A stretch of 13,588 bases of DNA from Synura sp. LO234KE (Eukaryota; Sar; Synurophyceae; Synurales; Mallomonadaceae). A program made the translations under genes and the position numbers. Shown here in pieces: positions 1 through 9,363 of the stretch; within the stretch, counting starts at the first letter, position 1; every line of letters starts with the position of its first letter. The notes under the pieces were generated by a model. That model worked only from the letters and a program-made list of their open reading frames with translations. It was not told where the DNA came from and ran no database searches. The DNA is taken from assembly GCA_015143735.1 (NCBI GenBank), contig VKHC01000299.1, positions 1 to 13,588 of the forward strand. The letters are read 5' to 3'.

Positions 1-354
1 GTGAACCAGTTGTGTGGACAGCATACTCTGTTGCTTATGGCAAATGAGATGCGGTCCTCCTGGGACTTCTTCGCGGCGGAGGCCGGACGTCGACAGAGAC
101 CATTCACTCTCAAGACATTGCGGATAGAACAGATAGACATGTACGACTGCACCTCGACGGTCTACCTTCGAACTCGTCGTGGCAGCGGAAGTGATGGGGA
201 TGAGATCGGGAGAAGGGTTGCAGCAGGAATAGCTCAGGCTCCGCCTCTCGCCGCCTCCTCCTCAGCTTCCCCTGTGATGAGTGCACCTGTAGTGATCTCA
301 ATTGGCGCTCTAACACCCGTACCTGAGATTTCAAAGAAGCAATGGAAGATTTAG
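1..354 (+). CDS. Possible 3' end of an unidentified gene
   Basis: The frame is open from the window edge for 117 codons and ends at TAG 352-354, so it could be the last part of a gene beginning outside the window. No domain is recognisable. A mixed first half is followed by a charged Gly/Ser/Asp stretch near residue 62 and an Ala/Ser/Pro-rich tail at about residues 74-100, which looks like low-complexity or linker sequence. A 74-codon frame on the opposite strand (334-110) is also open, so the strand is not settled. The first in-window GTG is only the edge of the sequence and should not be taken as a start codon. Chance openness in a GC-rich patch is a real alternative. Confidence 0.2.
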   Translation: MNQLCGQHTLLLMANEMRSSWDFFAAEAGRRQRPFTLKTLRIEQIDMYDCTSTVYLRTRRGSGSDGDEIGRRVAAGIAQAPPLAASSSASPVMSAPVVISIGALTPVPEISKKQWKI

Positions 355-1629
355 CTTAACTTAATAATATCAGATAACAAAATCTTTGATAATCTTTCCC
401 GCGCCTAGTTTAAATGTACTTAATGAATTATCGGAATGGTTGGGAAACGAATCGCGAAGAAAAATACCTTGCTTTCTGCACAGATCAGTCGCGTTCAAAC
501 ATTTTTCTCTTCTTTTTCACATTTTTCTCTACTATTTCTGAGAAAGTTCGACCTGCGCGCTGCACGGAGGTATTATACAAATTATTCAAGTTAGTGAATT
601 ATCGGACATCGACGTCTTCAAAATTTGGTTCAGAAAATTTGCCGCCCTGGTTAAATCAAAACAGAGCAACTCTTCCGGAGGTCCCTTCGGCCTCCAATAC
701 AAACACATCCAGCACTGGATGCCGACGATGGTCGCGGAGATCTGCGAGTGTCTTGTGACGATTCGGCAGGACCGGCATACTTCGGCGGCCTGGCCCTAAG
801 AACGCGTCCATACGGATTCAAGACATTCGGCCAGTCATATTCATCAAAATATTGACAAAACTGTAGTCCGGGCTTATCGTAGACGAAGTAACCAGCTCAC
901 TCCAGCGCCGCTACTCTCTCTCTCTCGCTATCATAGCACGGCAAAAACTTTACCATGGAAAGGCAAACTTGAGCTCCTTGACACCCTCGAGTCTGTATGG
1001 GAAGTATGGAAGCCCCTCCATGGCTCCTCCTGGGACATGGTTAGGTATTTGTCTCTGTTTCCTAACCACCAATAGTTTTTGTCTGACAGTCGAAATAGCG
1101 CCGTGGCTGGTAGATCAAGACGCCCAATCCTTTACCATAGTGCGGATACCTGATGTTAACTCTTAATGAAATGTAGATGGCCTCGAGGGACTATGAGATA
1201 TTGCCTTCAACACGGAACTGGGCACAGAACAGAGATACGCACACAGTTCTTTCTCCTGGCTTCCCGTCTTTGATGTTCTATTTGGAATCCTTGACTCCCA
1301 GTGCCCGTCCAAAATCCTTTTTCACCTCCGTTGCCCTCATGATTCCTACTAGCCAGCGAGGACGGATATCTCCACAGAACGCATATCTGTCTCCAGCACG
1401 TTACGCACCTCACCGTCACTCTCACTCGACTGCAACATAGAGATAACAGTAGTAACTCGACGTAGTTCCTACCGATGTCCGGTAGCCAAAACGATCAAGT
1501 CCATACCTAGTATATTCCAAACAATAGCCTACACTACTCGTAAGCTAAGCACTCCGCCCACTACTGTCTTAGTTTCAATTCTTGTACACTGGCCATCTTG
1601 ACGCACTTAGCCCGATATGGAAAGATTTA
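355..1629. other. No confident gene; one 81-codon open patch on the minus strand
   Basis: No gene can be supported here. The most suggestive patch is a stop-free run of 81 codons on the minus strand from 896 to 654, bounded by TGA and TAA and without a usable start. Near its beginning it contains the aromatic and acidic motif YFDEYDWPN. It may be a far downstream remnant of the eroded minus-strand coding tract at 1630-2679, but several frame changes would be needed to join them. Short plus-strand frames at 414-758 and 1177-1440 show no recognisable motif. Confidence 0.3.
914..926. repeat. Short (CT)n microsatellite
   Basis: A run of six and a half CT dinucleotides. It is simple sequence with no sign of function. 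Confidence 0.6.
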
Positions 1630-2679
1630 TTCCTTCCGCTTGTCTCCGTTCATATCTATCAAATCGGCGCTCAGGTAGGATTCCGTATCAAACAATACCT
1701 TAACCAGAAAGCCGATATCCCACCGGCATCAAAATGACCTTCACGAACCAATAAGGGTTGACTGCCATAGCTCCGCACCGCGTCAAGAACTAACTCTGTA
1801 TCTTTATTTCCGAGGTCGACTGTCTCGGATCAAACTTTTCAGCCTGGGCTGACACTACTCGAGTTTTAGCCCCTAACAGTCAGAAACGACGTGACGTTCC
1901 CTGAGCGCCTGCTGAACGCTTCAATAAGAAACACGCACTCCTTGCGAATAAGCGGCCTTGGTTGGTGATTCACTGTAAGTCTTGTCATATGCGCCCTGTT
2001 GACGCCACCTCTTTACGATCGTTTGAATGGCATCCTTGCCAAGAGTCCCTTCAGCTTTAATCTACTTGACGTCCTCTGAGTCATATGAGTTCATGCACTT
2101 CTCCGTTTTCTCCCATGAATTCACATCGTCCCACACTCCCTTCTCCCCCGGAGTGTATTGTATTGCCGTTGTTAAATTGCCATCAACCACGAGTCATTCC
2201 AGATTTCTGCCGGCATATTATTGCAGTCGTATGGTTTTAAGTACATGTGGCAAGTGCTACAAGAGGGAATTGCCTTCCTTATCTAAGAGCATCAGCTCCA
2301 GGGTTGATTGCGTCCCTCCTACATCGCCTTGAAGCGCGTGTACTCTGTGTACACACTTGGCTTGATGCTCTCAGCAAACTCTGATTCTTCAGGAGGGGTA
2401 AAGGTACTATGCTTGTCTCTCGCTTGAAGATTGAGACTGTTTCTTCAATAAGCTTGCTGTTGTCTGGCAACTTCTTCAGCGGTCGGAATTTCTTGCCTAC
2501 AAACCCAAAAATGTGGTGAAATCGTCGATTCTCCGGCACTCGTTCTTTGAGATGTAGTGTCTTGCACCCGTTGAGAAAACTGCACATCCAGCATGTGTAC
2601 CATTCATGACGTAGTCTATGGGACCATTTGTCTCGTTCTTCTTGTTCAATTAGTCAGAAAAATATTTCTCAACGTCGTC
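1630..2679 (-). pseudogene. Eroded coding tract of unknown product
   Basis: On the minus strand this tract gives a chain of protein-like frames interrupted by stops and frame changes. From 2679 to 2500 one frame reads through a TAA and includes the stretch GPIDYVMNGTHAGCAVFSTG. A second frame covers about 2510-2408. A third contains TPPEESEFAESIKPSVYTEY near 2400-2340. From 2190 to 1924 one frame holds 88 codons plus a single TAG (2064-2062). In 2190-2065, 31 of 42 codons begin with a purine and 18 begin with G, a typical coding signature. The run 1829-1674 is similarly G-rich at first positions. The end (1698-1630) includes DMNGDKRKE, a DxNGD pattern seen in calcium-binding or FG-GAP-like repeats, but one copy is not enough to assign a family. 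TGA stops also occur (2196, 1923). Best read as a decayed gene or transposon protein. A related frame may extend up to 2983. Confidence 0.35.
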
Positions 2680-3837
2680 ATGTGACAAAGAATAAAAAAA
2701 TCTTCACCAGTAGGAGCTCAAAGCGCTCCTTGTAGTGGGTCCAGGCATACAGCAGGTACTAATTGACCTACAATTGGATGTACGATTGATTTTCTTTGAA
2801 CGTCGAATACGACTCAGCGTCCCAGCAGTAAACCTCCTTATTTGTCAGTAGCTGATACTTCATTTGCAGCACACTTCGTAAGAGGTATTCAAATTCCCTT
2901 CCGTTTTAATAGTCGCCAATAACATAAAGATGCCTCTGCTGTTCATGTAGTGTGTCACGAGCAGTTGCTCTGGCTAGTTGGGCGCAGGCAACGGAAGTCT
3001 TTGAAAGCCCCGTTTAAGTGCGAGGCGCCTGCATCCCGCAACAGAGACACAGATTTACACCTCCTTCTTTACATGAAGCGTGCTACGCGCAGGCGTCTCG
3101 TTTTTTCCGCGACGCCCGCGTGGACGGCTTTGATTCTTGTAGCATATGGTCAAACCATTTTCCAATATTTCCCCCCAGCATTATGAAGATATTTATAAAA
3201 CCTGTTACACCAGCAGTGGTTGCTTGAATATTTGCGTCAAAATTTTAAAGCCTTCTATAGCTGATTTTACTTGTAGGACTCTCGTCTATGTGCGGACATT
3301 TTTATTTTAGAGTATTTTGGAATATAAGTGATTTTATTTTGTAATTAGTCAAAAGTGTGGTCACGTGGTGCACGTTTGGACATATAACTTTCCACAAACA
3401 TCGTGGTACGAAGAAATATTTGGCGTGCTTGATGTATCACAATAAAATAAAATAGGACTACATGATGAAAGAACATGAAATACAGAAAATTTAAACAAAA
3501 TGTCTAGGTCGTAAATTTTGGCGAATGGCTTCTGAAGCACCCGAATAAATTTCTCTTTCAAGAGAAGCAGTCGGAGCACATCGAACTTATATAGGCAGAG
3601 TTTGTAGTTTTTGGTTTCTTTCTCATTACTACCTGACTAGGGAAATCGACTGAACCAGTACCGTAGGCGAACGAGCACCAACATACGAATTGTTACCTTG
3701 CTCCATGGAATTTTTATGTCATGCAAACTCTATTCTATTTTGCCAGTGCGGTCATCCATATTTCTTTTCAAAAGATATACTTAGCTTAGAAAAAAACATG
3801 CGAACATATCAATCACTAAGCACCCTTATGAGCCAAA
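2680..3837. other. No confident gene
   Basis: From 2983 to 2681 the minus strand carries one frame with three in-frame TAA/TAG codons. It could be the upstream part of the eroded tract next to it, but its codon-position signal is weak (about 45% purine in first position). The AT-rich stretch 3200-3837 holds nothing I can interpret. A 72-codon minus-strand frame at 3579-3361 looks like chance. Confidence 0.3.
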
Positions 3838-3849
3838 GTGGCAGATCCC

Positions 3850-3889
3850 ACTAGGGGTAAGGGCAATCGACTAGGGGTAAGGGCAATTG
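3850..3889. repeat. Tandem pair of a 20-bp motif
   Basis: The 18-base sequence actaggggtaagggcaat occurs exactly at 3850-3867 and again at 3870-3887, with a 2-base spacer (period 20). Its core gggtaagggcaa reappears in reverse orientation at 6562-6573. This arrangement would fit a duplicated terminal repeat of a DNA transposon. The stop codon of the eroded minus-strand frame at 3874-4437 falls inside this repeat. Confidence 0.8.
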
Positions 3890-4437
3890 TGCGCCATGTT
3901 GGCGTGAGCGCTCTTCGTTTGAAGGAGAAGGATCTTGAGCTCGCGCTCCAGAATCACGATATCTTCAGTAGTATCTACTTTGACTTCCAGCACTGTCGTG
4001 CGACTAGTCAACATTTAAACAAGTGCTTGACATTCCGCTGTGCGGTTTTCTTCGATTTCGGCCCTTCTAAGCGGTTCCTCTATATTCTCCTTGCGTCACA
4101 GCACTTTTTACATCTGCATAAGTGCCAACAACTGCTCCAAACCGTACGGGTGGATTCTGGAACATTCTATTGGAAAGCCAATAATTGGAGCTGCAACGTC
4201 GCCAAATGATGTTTCAACGCTGCCTAATTCATTTTCATTCTCAAAGTTCCCAAATTCGATTGCTGTTTCCTTAGTCTGGTAATTGTTTTCATTTGATCGA
4301 TCCAATATCTCCATCATCCCAGCTGGTTACGTTGCCTTTCTAAATATACATTCGCGCTTTGTAAGTTAACCTTGGGCACCACAACACATTCGAAACCGAA
4401 TATAATCGCTCAGAATCCGCTTCCAAGCTTCCAAAAA
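3874..4437 (-). pseudogene. Eroded Glu/Leu-rich, probably coiled-coil protein
   Basis: One minus-strand frame runs 188 codons with no shift. It is interrupted only by TAA at 4368, 4329, 4110 and 4017 and TGA at 4098, and ends at TAG 3873-3871. About 12 stops would be expected by chance at this base composition. The longest intact piece begins at ATG 4317 (69 codons) and contains NENNYQTKETAIEFGNFENE; 36 of its first 47 codons begin with a purine and 20 begin with G. Later blocks contain RKENIEEPLRRAEIEENRTA and TTEDIVILERELKILLLQTK, whose Leu/Ile spacing suggests an amphipathic helix. The upstream end includes FLEAWKRILSDYI. Arrangement and composition recall C-terminal parts of pogo/Tigger-type transposases, but that is impression only. 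The overlapping plus-strand frame 3838-4209 (123 codons) is probably its shadow. Confidence 0.45.
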
Positions 4438-4876
4438 TTAAATTGTATTTCAGCGAAGCTTGTTGATGACTGCTGATTACTAATTATCAACTTGGTTCAT
4501 CAAACCAATTGTGTAGACACCGAAGTCCAATGAAGTGGTTAAGTTACGTAAGCGCGTTGAGGGTATCCAACGACGTGGGGTCATATATGCCTGAAACCTT
4601 TTAAGGCTGCGTTCAAAATCGAAAAACTATAGCCTCTCTCAAATCAAATAAATTGCCGCATGGAATAAAATAACTCGCCGCATCACCAGAATCAATTTCA
4701 ATAATTGCATAAATTGTGTTAGGTACTTATTATTACTCTTTTCGAACAACGCTGAAATGATCGCAACAGGTCAAAGTGGACAAGATTATAGGAACGAACG
4801 CGCAGTCAGTAAGCATAGTTTATTAATAGAAACAAATGATGTAGTTGCGTCAGACCATCATTTCCCATCATGACAA
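4438..4876. other. Decayed AT-rich sequence, no gene
   Basis: The same minus-strand frame as the eroded coiled-coil tract continues upstream through about 4620-4483 (46 open codons, including LTTSLDFGVYTIGLMNQVDN) before TAG, TAA and TGA codons. It may be a more decayed upstream part of the same protein. Above 4620 I see nothing interpretable. Confidence 0.25.
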
Positions 4877-5166
4877 CTACAATAATTCACCGCAGATAAA
4901 GTACCAAATTAAACGCCTCAAAATATCAAACTTGTTCTCCACGAGTTCTTGTCCAAATGTTCTGAAATTTTGAATATTATCCATGGATAATAAGCGCTTA
5001 ATGAGCTCCAAGTAGGTTTCTGTGGAAGCTGTGACACAATACAGGATATCCAGCACCAGGTTATTTGCCACGCCACCTCACCATAATCGTAGTTCAGCAT
5101 AAGTGAGCTCACGGTAAGCTTGGACATTTGGTTTGATTTTTGAACATATTTTGCGTTACCCGCCAT
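4877..5166 (-). pseudogene. Small frame-shifted open frame, unknown
   Basis: An ATG at 5166, directly preceded by an in-frame TGA, opens a frame starting MAGNAKYVQKSNQMSKLTVS. After about 32 codons, near 5070, the sense appears to move into the overlapping second frame, which continues as NNLVLDILYCVTASTETYLE and ends near 4877. Joined this way the product would be about 95 residues, mostly helical and Leu-rich. First codon positions are 66% purine in the first part but only 56% in the second, so support is modest. There is no recognisable motif. It lies inside the possible inverted-repeat element and may be part of its cargo or unrelated filler. Confidence 0.22.
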
Positions 5167-6560
5167 TCAACAATAACAACGAAATAAAGCCTAATTTTTT
5201 TCGAGATAGAGAAGATATATAACCATAATGTTCTAAAGTGGTTAAACTTGAAATGTTTCCGTTCGTCTGAAAATTTTAAGAGTAGTTTTAGATCTATTAG
5301 TCTATTAAATTAAGGGTGTTTTCATGAAATATATTCTTCAACTCGTCAGCTAAAAACAAAAAACCGGTATCTGCTTGTAGACCTAGCTTAGATATTAAAA
5401 CTTTTATTGTCGAATTACGATCAAAAACCTATTCTTAGCACGATGCTGTTAATCACTCATGCTGCAAGGACTAATAGAGTAAATCAAGAGCTTACGTCAT
5501 ACAAAACTGAGAATTAGAAAAGAAATTAACATAAAACAAAATGTCCAAATTTGGAGAATCAAAAGTCCTAGCGTACAGTGAACTCACTCCATATCAGAAT
5601 ATTCTTCAGGATATAGCGATGTATACATGACGTGAAAGCATATTGGAGCGCTAAATAGTGAAAAATGTTCACGATATATGGTCGAAAGAGTCCCATAGCG
5701 GTGATAGAAATAACAATTTTTGGCGCCAATGCTATCATCAGATAAGTACATATTGGTCGGAAACGCTCTCAAACGAGCAGTTCGAGCTTTTCAAAAAATT
5801 TGAATACTGAAACGTAAATTTTAAGCGCTATAGCAAACAAAAAATTCTGGGATTGCAACTTTCTCAGGTAACTTAACTATGAACGTTAAATTAGGGTGGC
5901 CAAAAAGCTAATATCAAAATAAGGGAAATTTGTTTGGGAAAGATTGGAGAATCATGGAGCGCACCATTTGGAGACATATGACAAGGAGCAATCGAGGCGA
6001 CTATCAAGACACATTCAACTCACCTATTTTCTACTTCTCTTTTTTTTGTTTTTTGGAAGAGACATCACGGTTGAACAGCAGAGAGAGCTTCTTCTGAGCG
6101 TTGGCATCAAATCTGCTTTCGCCTGTTTGTTTTATTTGTTTCTTCCTTGTGCATTAGGTTGTCAAATCGACTGCAATGCTTCAGTCAGAACTTCCTGTTT
6201 CCCGATTTCTCAAGGAATTCATTGGCGTTTGGACTAAATGATTGGCACACCATTTTCACCATGTGCTTGATTGATGTTCAGCTAACTCATTTTACGTTTG
6301 GCTGGGTGAGGGTGGCGAAGAGTATCGGGGCGAAAGCTGTGTTACCGTTTTCTTATTTCACCCTGGGAGTGGCATCATGATACAAGGAGATAGTCATTAC
6401 TTCTAACTCCAACCTTGAGAAGAGTCACAGGTCAACCAGCCACCGCTTTAAATAATTAAATGTGCTAGAGCACATACGACACTGCATTAACACTTAACTC
6501 AAAGAGTACTGTTGTTTGTTATCTATAAATTTACTTTCTCCTTTTTTTTTCGGTTGTCCG
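5167..6560. other. AT-rich stretch without a supported gene
   Basis: The longest frame here is on the plus strand (5944-6237, 97 codons). Its hydrophobic middle comes from a poly-T tract at 6038-6055, so the apparent membrane segment is probably composition only. A 62-codon minus-strand frame at 5772-5584 has no motif. No promoter or RNA gene was recognised. Confidence 0.4.
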
Positions 6561-6577
6561 CTTGCCCTTACCCTTGG
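6561..6577. repeat. Inverted copy of the 3.85-kb motif core
   Basis: cttgcccttacccttgg is close to the reverse complement of the tandem motif at 3850-3889, with 12 consecutive matching bases (6562-6573) and a few more outside. It is the candidate right-hand terminal repeat of the 2.7-kb element. Confidence 0.45.
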
Positions 6578-6733
6578 GTATCTATTCAACTGGCTTAGAA
6601 GGGTACTTGGCGAAATTATGCTTTTTATGTTTTATCGAGCTAAGTATTAACTATTTATTATTACATGACGCAAATTCCCTAAACATCTTTTCCCGACAAT
6701 TAATTTGACAGGTTTACGTTTATACTGCATTAG

Positions 6734-7021
6734 ATGACTATTTTCGCGACCATAGCCACCGTTACCCCAAATCGCTACGACTGGGATTTAGCGCTCAAAA
6801 AAAACTCTTTAAACGAATGCTCGCCTTATCATGCAAATCACGGATCCCCTCCTGGAAACTTTGAAAGGGTTAAAGTCCTTTTGGATGACACGAAAACGCT
6901 TCTGACGGCACCCCAATGCAATCCGGCGCCTAACTGTATTTTCGCACAAATGCCCAAAAAATCTTTATTTTTGGCGCGCTCACATGCACAGCTTGTATTC
7001 CCGCCAAGTACACATCACTAA
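6734..7021 (+). CDS. 95-codon open frame of unknown function
   Basis: A clean ATG at 6734 opens a frame beginning MTIFATIATVTPNRYDWDLA and ending at TAA 7019-7021. About 61% of the first 60 codons start with a purine, falling in the second half. It has Pro and Asn but no recognisable domain, signal peptide or membrane segment. A TATA-like stretch (tttata at 6719-6724) lies just before the start, and an AATAAA sits at 7130-7135, about 110 bases after the stop. Both are common by chance in AT-rich DNA. The frame could be a small gene, one exon, or chance. Confidence 0.25.
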   Translation: MTIFATIATVTPNRYDWDLALKKNSLNECSPYHANHGSPPGNFERVKVLLDDTKTLLTAPQCNPAPNCIFAQMPKKSLFLARSHAQLVFPPSTHH

Positions 7022-8105
7022 CACGCCACATGCCTTCCCTGCATTTCCCCCCAATTTCGGCATCGTGTTTTCGGATTCACGCCATGCCACGTAAACAATG
7101 TATATTGACTTTTACTGACGTGCGTGCCCAATAAATTTAATTCTAAATCAACTTCGAATGCCATTATATGATTTCTACGATGTAACTTACAAGTACTAGC
7201 ATTGCAGCAGGAGCATAAAAGCAGGAAAAGAATTATATAAGAGTTGCACAGCAAATGTACCACAGCAACAAAGTCAAGTAGTTTCCATCCAAGTTTAGTG
7301 TCTGAGGGATCCAATAAGATCACTATAGTTTCGCAACGTTTAGTTACCAAACCGCCAGTAAGGTACCTAGGCAGTGCACCTCATTTTCACGACAAGAAGT
7401 GCACTCAAAACAACAGAACTGTAACTGTCAATTACGGAAAGATCCTGAGGGTGGACGTGCACCCTACCCTGATCAGTCGACATATATGAATAGAAGCTAC
7501 ATGAGGTCATTCGAAGAAAAATGTTCTAAAATTTTCAATTTTAACTGATTGTATAGATTTTTTTATTTCCCGTACTTCCATCATGTGGTGCTATTTCATT
7601 TTACATATATGACTCTATTACATCACGCACACCAAATAGTATCTCATAACACGTTGTACAGTTATGATAGGGGTGGTGTAGTACAGTAGGGTTAGATAAA
7701 AACTACGCAGAATAACCAGTATTGCTCTATGCAGCTGCTATGCTGAATCCCCTCCCCACCATGGAAAGTTAAATCGAATACGGAAATCGTGCGTATTTAC
7801 TTAATAGACGCTCACGGGTATGAGCAAGTCAAATATCTGGCAACAGCAGACAGAATTGCTCATCGATAAGTGATACAACATCGAAGGGACGTATCGAACC
7901 GTATAGATGAGCAAACAGTAGTCGGTCTCATCAAACAACGGATAGCGTACCTAACCATAGCGGTAGCGCCCGTGCGTGCCACACCACATAATTGAATTCG
8001 ACAACATACGGTGACAAATCATATCCCCAATAGTGTAGATCGAGGTTGAGCATTTCATACAGCTGAACATTACAATTGGGCTTCTCATTCATGCGCTTCG
8101 GAGGG
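7022..8105. other. No supported gene; two weak minus-strand frames
   Basis: A 110-codon minus-strand frame (7350-7018) has a hydrophobic middle (SYIILFLLLC) but poor codon-position bias. A second minus-strand frame (8128-7931) contains the Tyr-rich stretch YEMLNLDLHYWGYDLSPYVV. A neighbouring frame continues with VRYPLFDETDYCLLIYTVRY at about 7952-7893. Together they could be another eroded coding patch, but first codon positions show no purine excess. I would not call either a gene. Confidence 0.25.
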
Positions 8106-8182
8106 TCCGTTGAATTAAACCGTAGCAAGAGTGACGGGTCCGTTACCGTTCCGTTGCATTAAACCGTTGCAAGAGTGACGGG
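8106..8182. repeat. Direct duplication with 44-bp period
   Basis: The 33 bases at 8106-8138 recur at 8150-8182 with two differences (31 of 33 identical). The core attaaaccg is followed by gcaagagtgacggg in both copies. The intervening bases contain further ccgtt words. A 44-bp period is not a multiple of three, so a protein repeat is unlikely. A replication-slippage duplication or a small regulatory or structural motif fits better. Confidence 0.8.
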
Positions 8183-8746
8183 GGCCTCTAGTAAACACTT
8201 CTTTCATTTTTAGATTTTAGTGGAAGAGCTTAAGTCCTTTTGGGCAAGGATTAATACCCTCTGGGCTGCCTGGCATTTCTGCAACATCTTCAGCTGCAGA
8301 GAATATTTATTACTATGCTGTGTACTGCTATTTACCTACTGCACTAAGTCTACACTCTCACTCTGGTCTATGTGTTGCTCGACTGCTTAGCGGATGGTGT
8401 ATCTCCGGCGACAGGAGCTACTCGTATTCGACGGCAAAATTTATATGTATGTGTGGTGATACTCTATTTAATCTTGCTTGTCTCTGCTACACTTGGGTGC
8501 ACTTTTATCTTGCTTCTACTTCACTTCTATTCTGCTGGTAAGATACGTTAGACAAATTGTAAACGACTATTAGAGTAATTTGAATTTAATTCGGAATACA
8601 AGAGCGGGGTAAGGCGCTACATATGACACACTCTGTGTGATGTTTTAACATGAGGTTGCATATGTACAGGTCGGGCTTGACCGACGTGATCAAGACGAGC
8701 GTGCATGAGCATAAACTGGAAATCAGATTTATGTAGCAGGTAGAGC
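8183..8746. other. No supported gene
   Basis: A plus-strand frame at 8320-8541 (73 codons) is rich in Cys, Tyr and Ser and looks compositional. From about 8600 the base composition becomes richer in G. Nothing else was recognised. Confidence 0.35.
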
Positions 8747-8838
8747 ATGGCGGGACATTCGGGGAGCTCGAGGGAACCTAGCGACAACAGTCGTAATGGT
8801 ATGTTTATGCGCTTGATGCAGCAAGTTGAATCCTACAG
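8747..8838 (+). CDS. Possible first exon ending at a consensus splice donor
   Basis: An ATG at 8747 starts a hydrophilic peptide, MAGHSGSSREPSDNSRNGMF, then a short helical-looking MRLMQQVESYR, and meets TAA at 8840-8842. The last codons overlap the sequence acag|gtaaga, a perfect-looking eukaryotic 5' splice site with the cut after 8838. A pyrimidine-rich tract ending in tttgcaag at 9081-9088 could be the acceptor (250-base intron), and ggttttcag ending at 9181 is another. Both lead to short second exons (about 8 and 18 codons), so the gene model is not convincing by itself. The peptide is unidentified. Confidence 0.2.
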
Positions 8839-9363
8839 GTAAGAGGTGTACGGCATAGGCTGCTTGTAGCCGGTAGCGTCAGAAGCGTCTCCAAGCGTCC
8901 TGATATGATTTTAAACGAGCTGTTATCGAGCATGCATGCGGTGCTTAAATGGTTACGACAGGTATGGTGGGGGAGCTCTTACGCTGCTGCTTAAATCATA
9001 TCTTGGATGGTCTGGAAGATAAGGTGAAATTATCATCGTTGACGGCATATTATTGGTAGGTTGAAACTTTTCCCTCGTGTTTTGCAAGTGGAAAATGGTA
9101 TTCAGATTGACTTGACTAATAGAAATTAATTGGCAGTTAATTCAAAACAGAGACAGATTTTAAAGATTTGAAAGGTTTTCAGGCCAAAATTTACAACTTC
9201 TTACACAAGACGATATGAGTCAAAATAATTTTTGGGAAATTACCTCGTAGGCCATTTGAAATTTATACCTTGAACAAAATTTGCTATCTCTTTGTATTTC
9301 TTGAGCTCTGAGAATGCAATATGTGTAAACCAATTAGCGAGGCGTGACTGTGGGCTGGAACAT

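Larger units (their letters stand above)
3850..6577 (-). mobile_element. Possible 2.7-kb element bounded by inverted repeats
   Basis: The left boundary is the doubled 20-bp motif at 3850-3889. The right boundary is ttgcccttaccc at 6562-6573, an exact 12-base inverted match to the core of that motif, with about 15 of 17 bases matching when extended. An eroded Glu/Leu-rich frame runs on the minus strand and stops within the left repeat, as a transposase or accessory protein reading toward that end would. No transposase catalytic motif or target-site duplication was found. The interior is AT-rich and mostly unreadable, so an old, decayed element is the most that can be proposed. A chance 12-mer match is the main alternative. 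Confidence 0.3.

Noticed and set aside
2346-2355. Perfect 10-base palindrome tgtgtacaca
   Set aside because: Such short palindromes are expected by chance, and nothing nearby suggests an operator or hairpin terminator.
3850-3889. Repeat resembling telomeric TTAGGG-type sequence
   Set aside because: The unit is 20 bases with only two copies and does not match a simple telomere repeat.
3838-4209. Plus-strand 123-codon frame, the longest ATG/GTG frame in the window
   Set aside because: It lies antisense to the minus-strand frame with much stronger codon-position bias and has no recognisable motif.
5944-6237. Plus-strand frame with an apparent membrane segment
   Set aside because: The hydrophobic stretch is produced by a poly-T tract; no other sign of coding.
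7018-7350. 110-codon minus-strand frame with hydrophobic centre
   Set aside because: First codon positions show little bias, it overlaps other open frames, and AT-rich composition explains the hydrophobic residues.
7880-7900. Minus-strand ggttcgatacgtcc resembling a tRNA T-arm
   Set aside because: The stem bases do not pair, and no acceptor or anticodon arm is present at the right distance.
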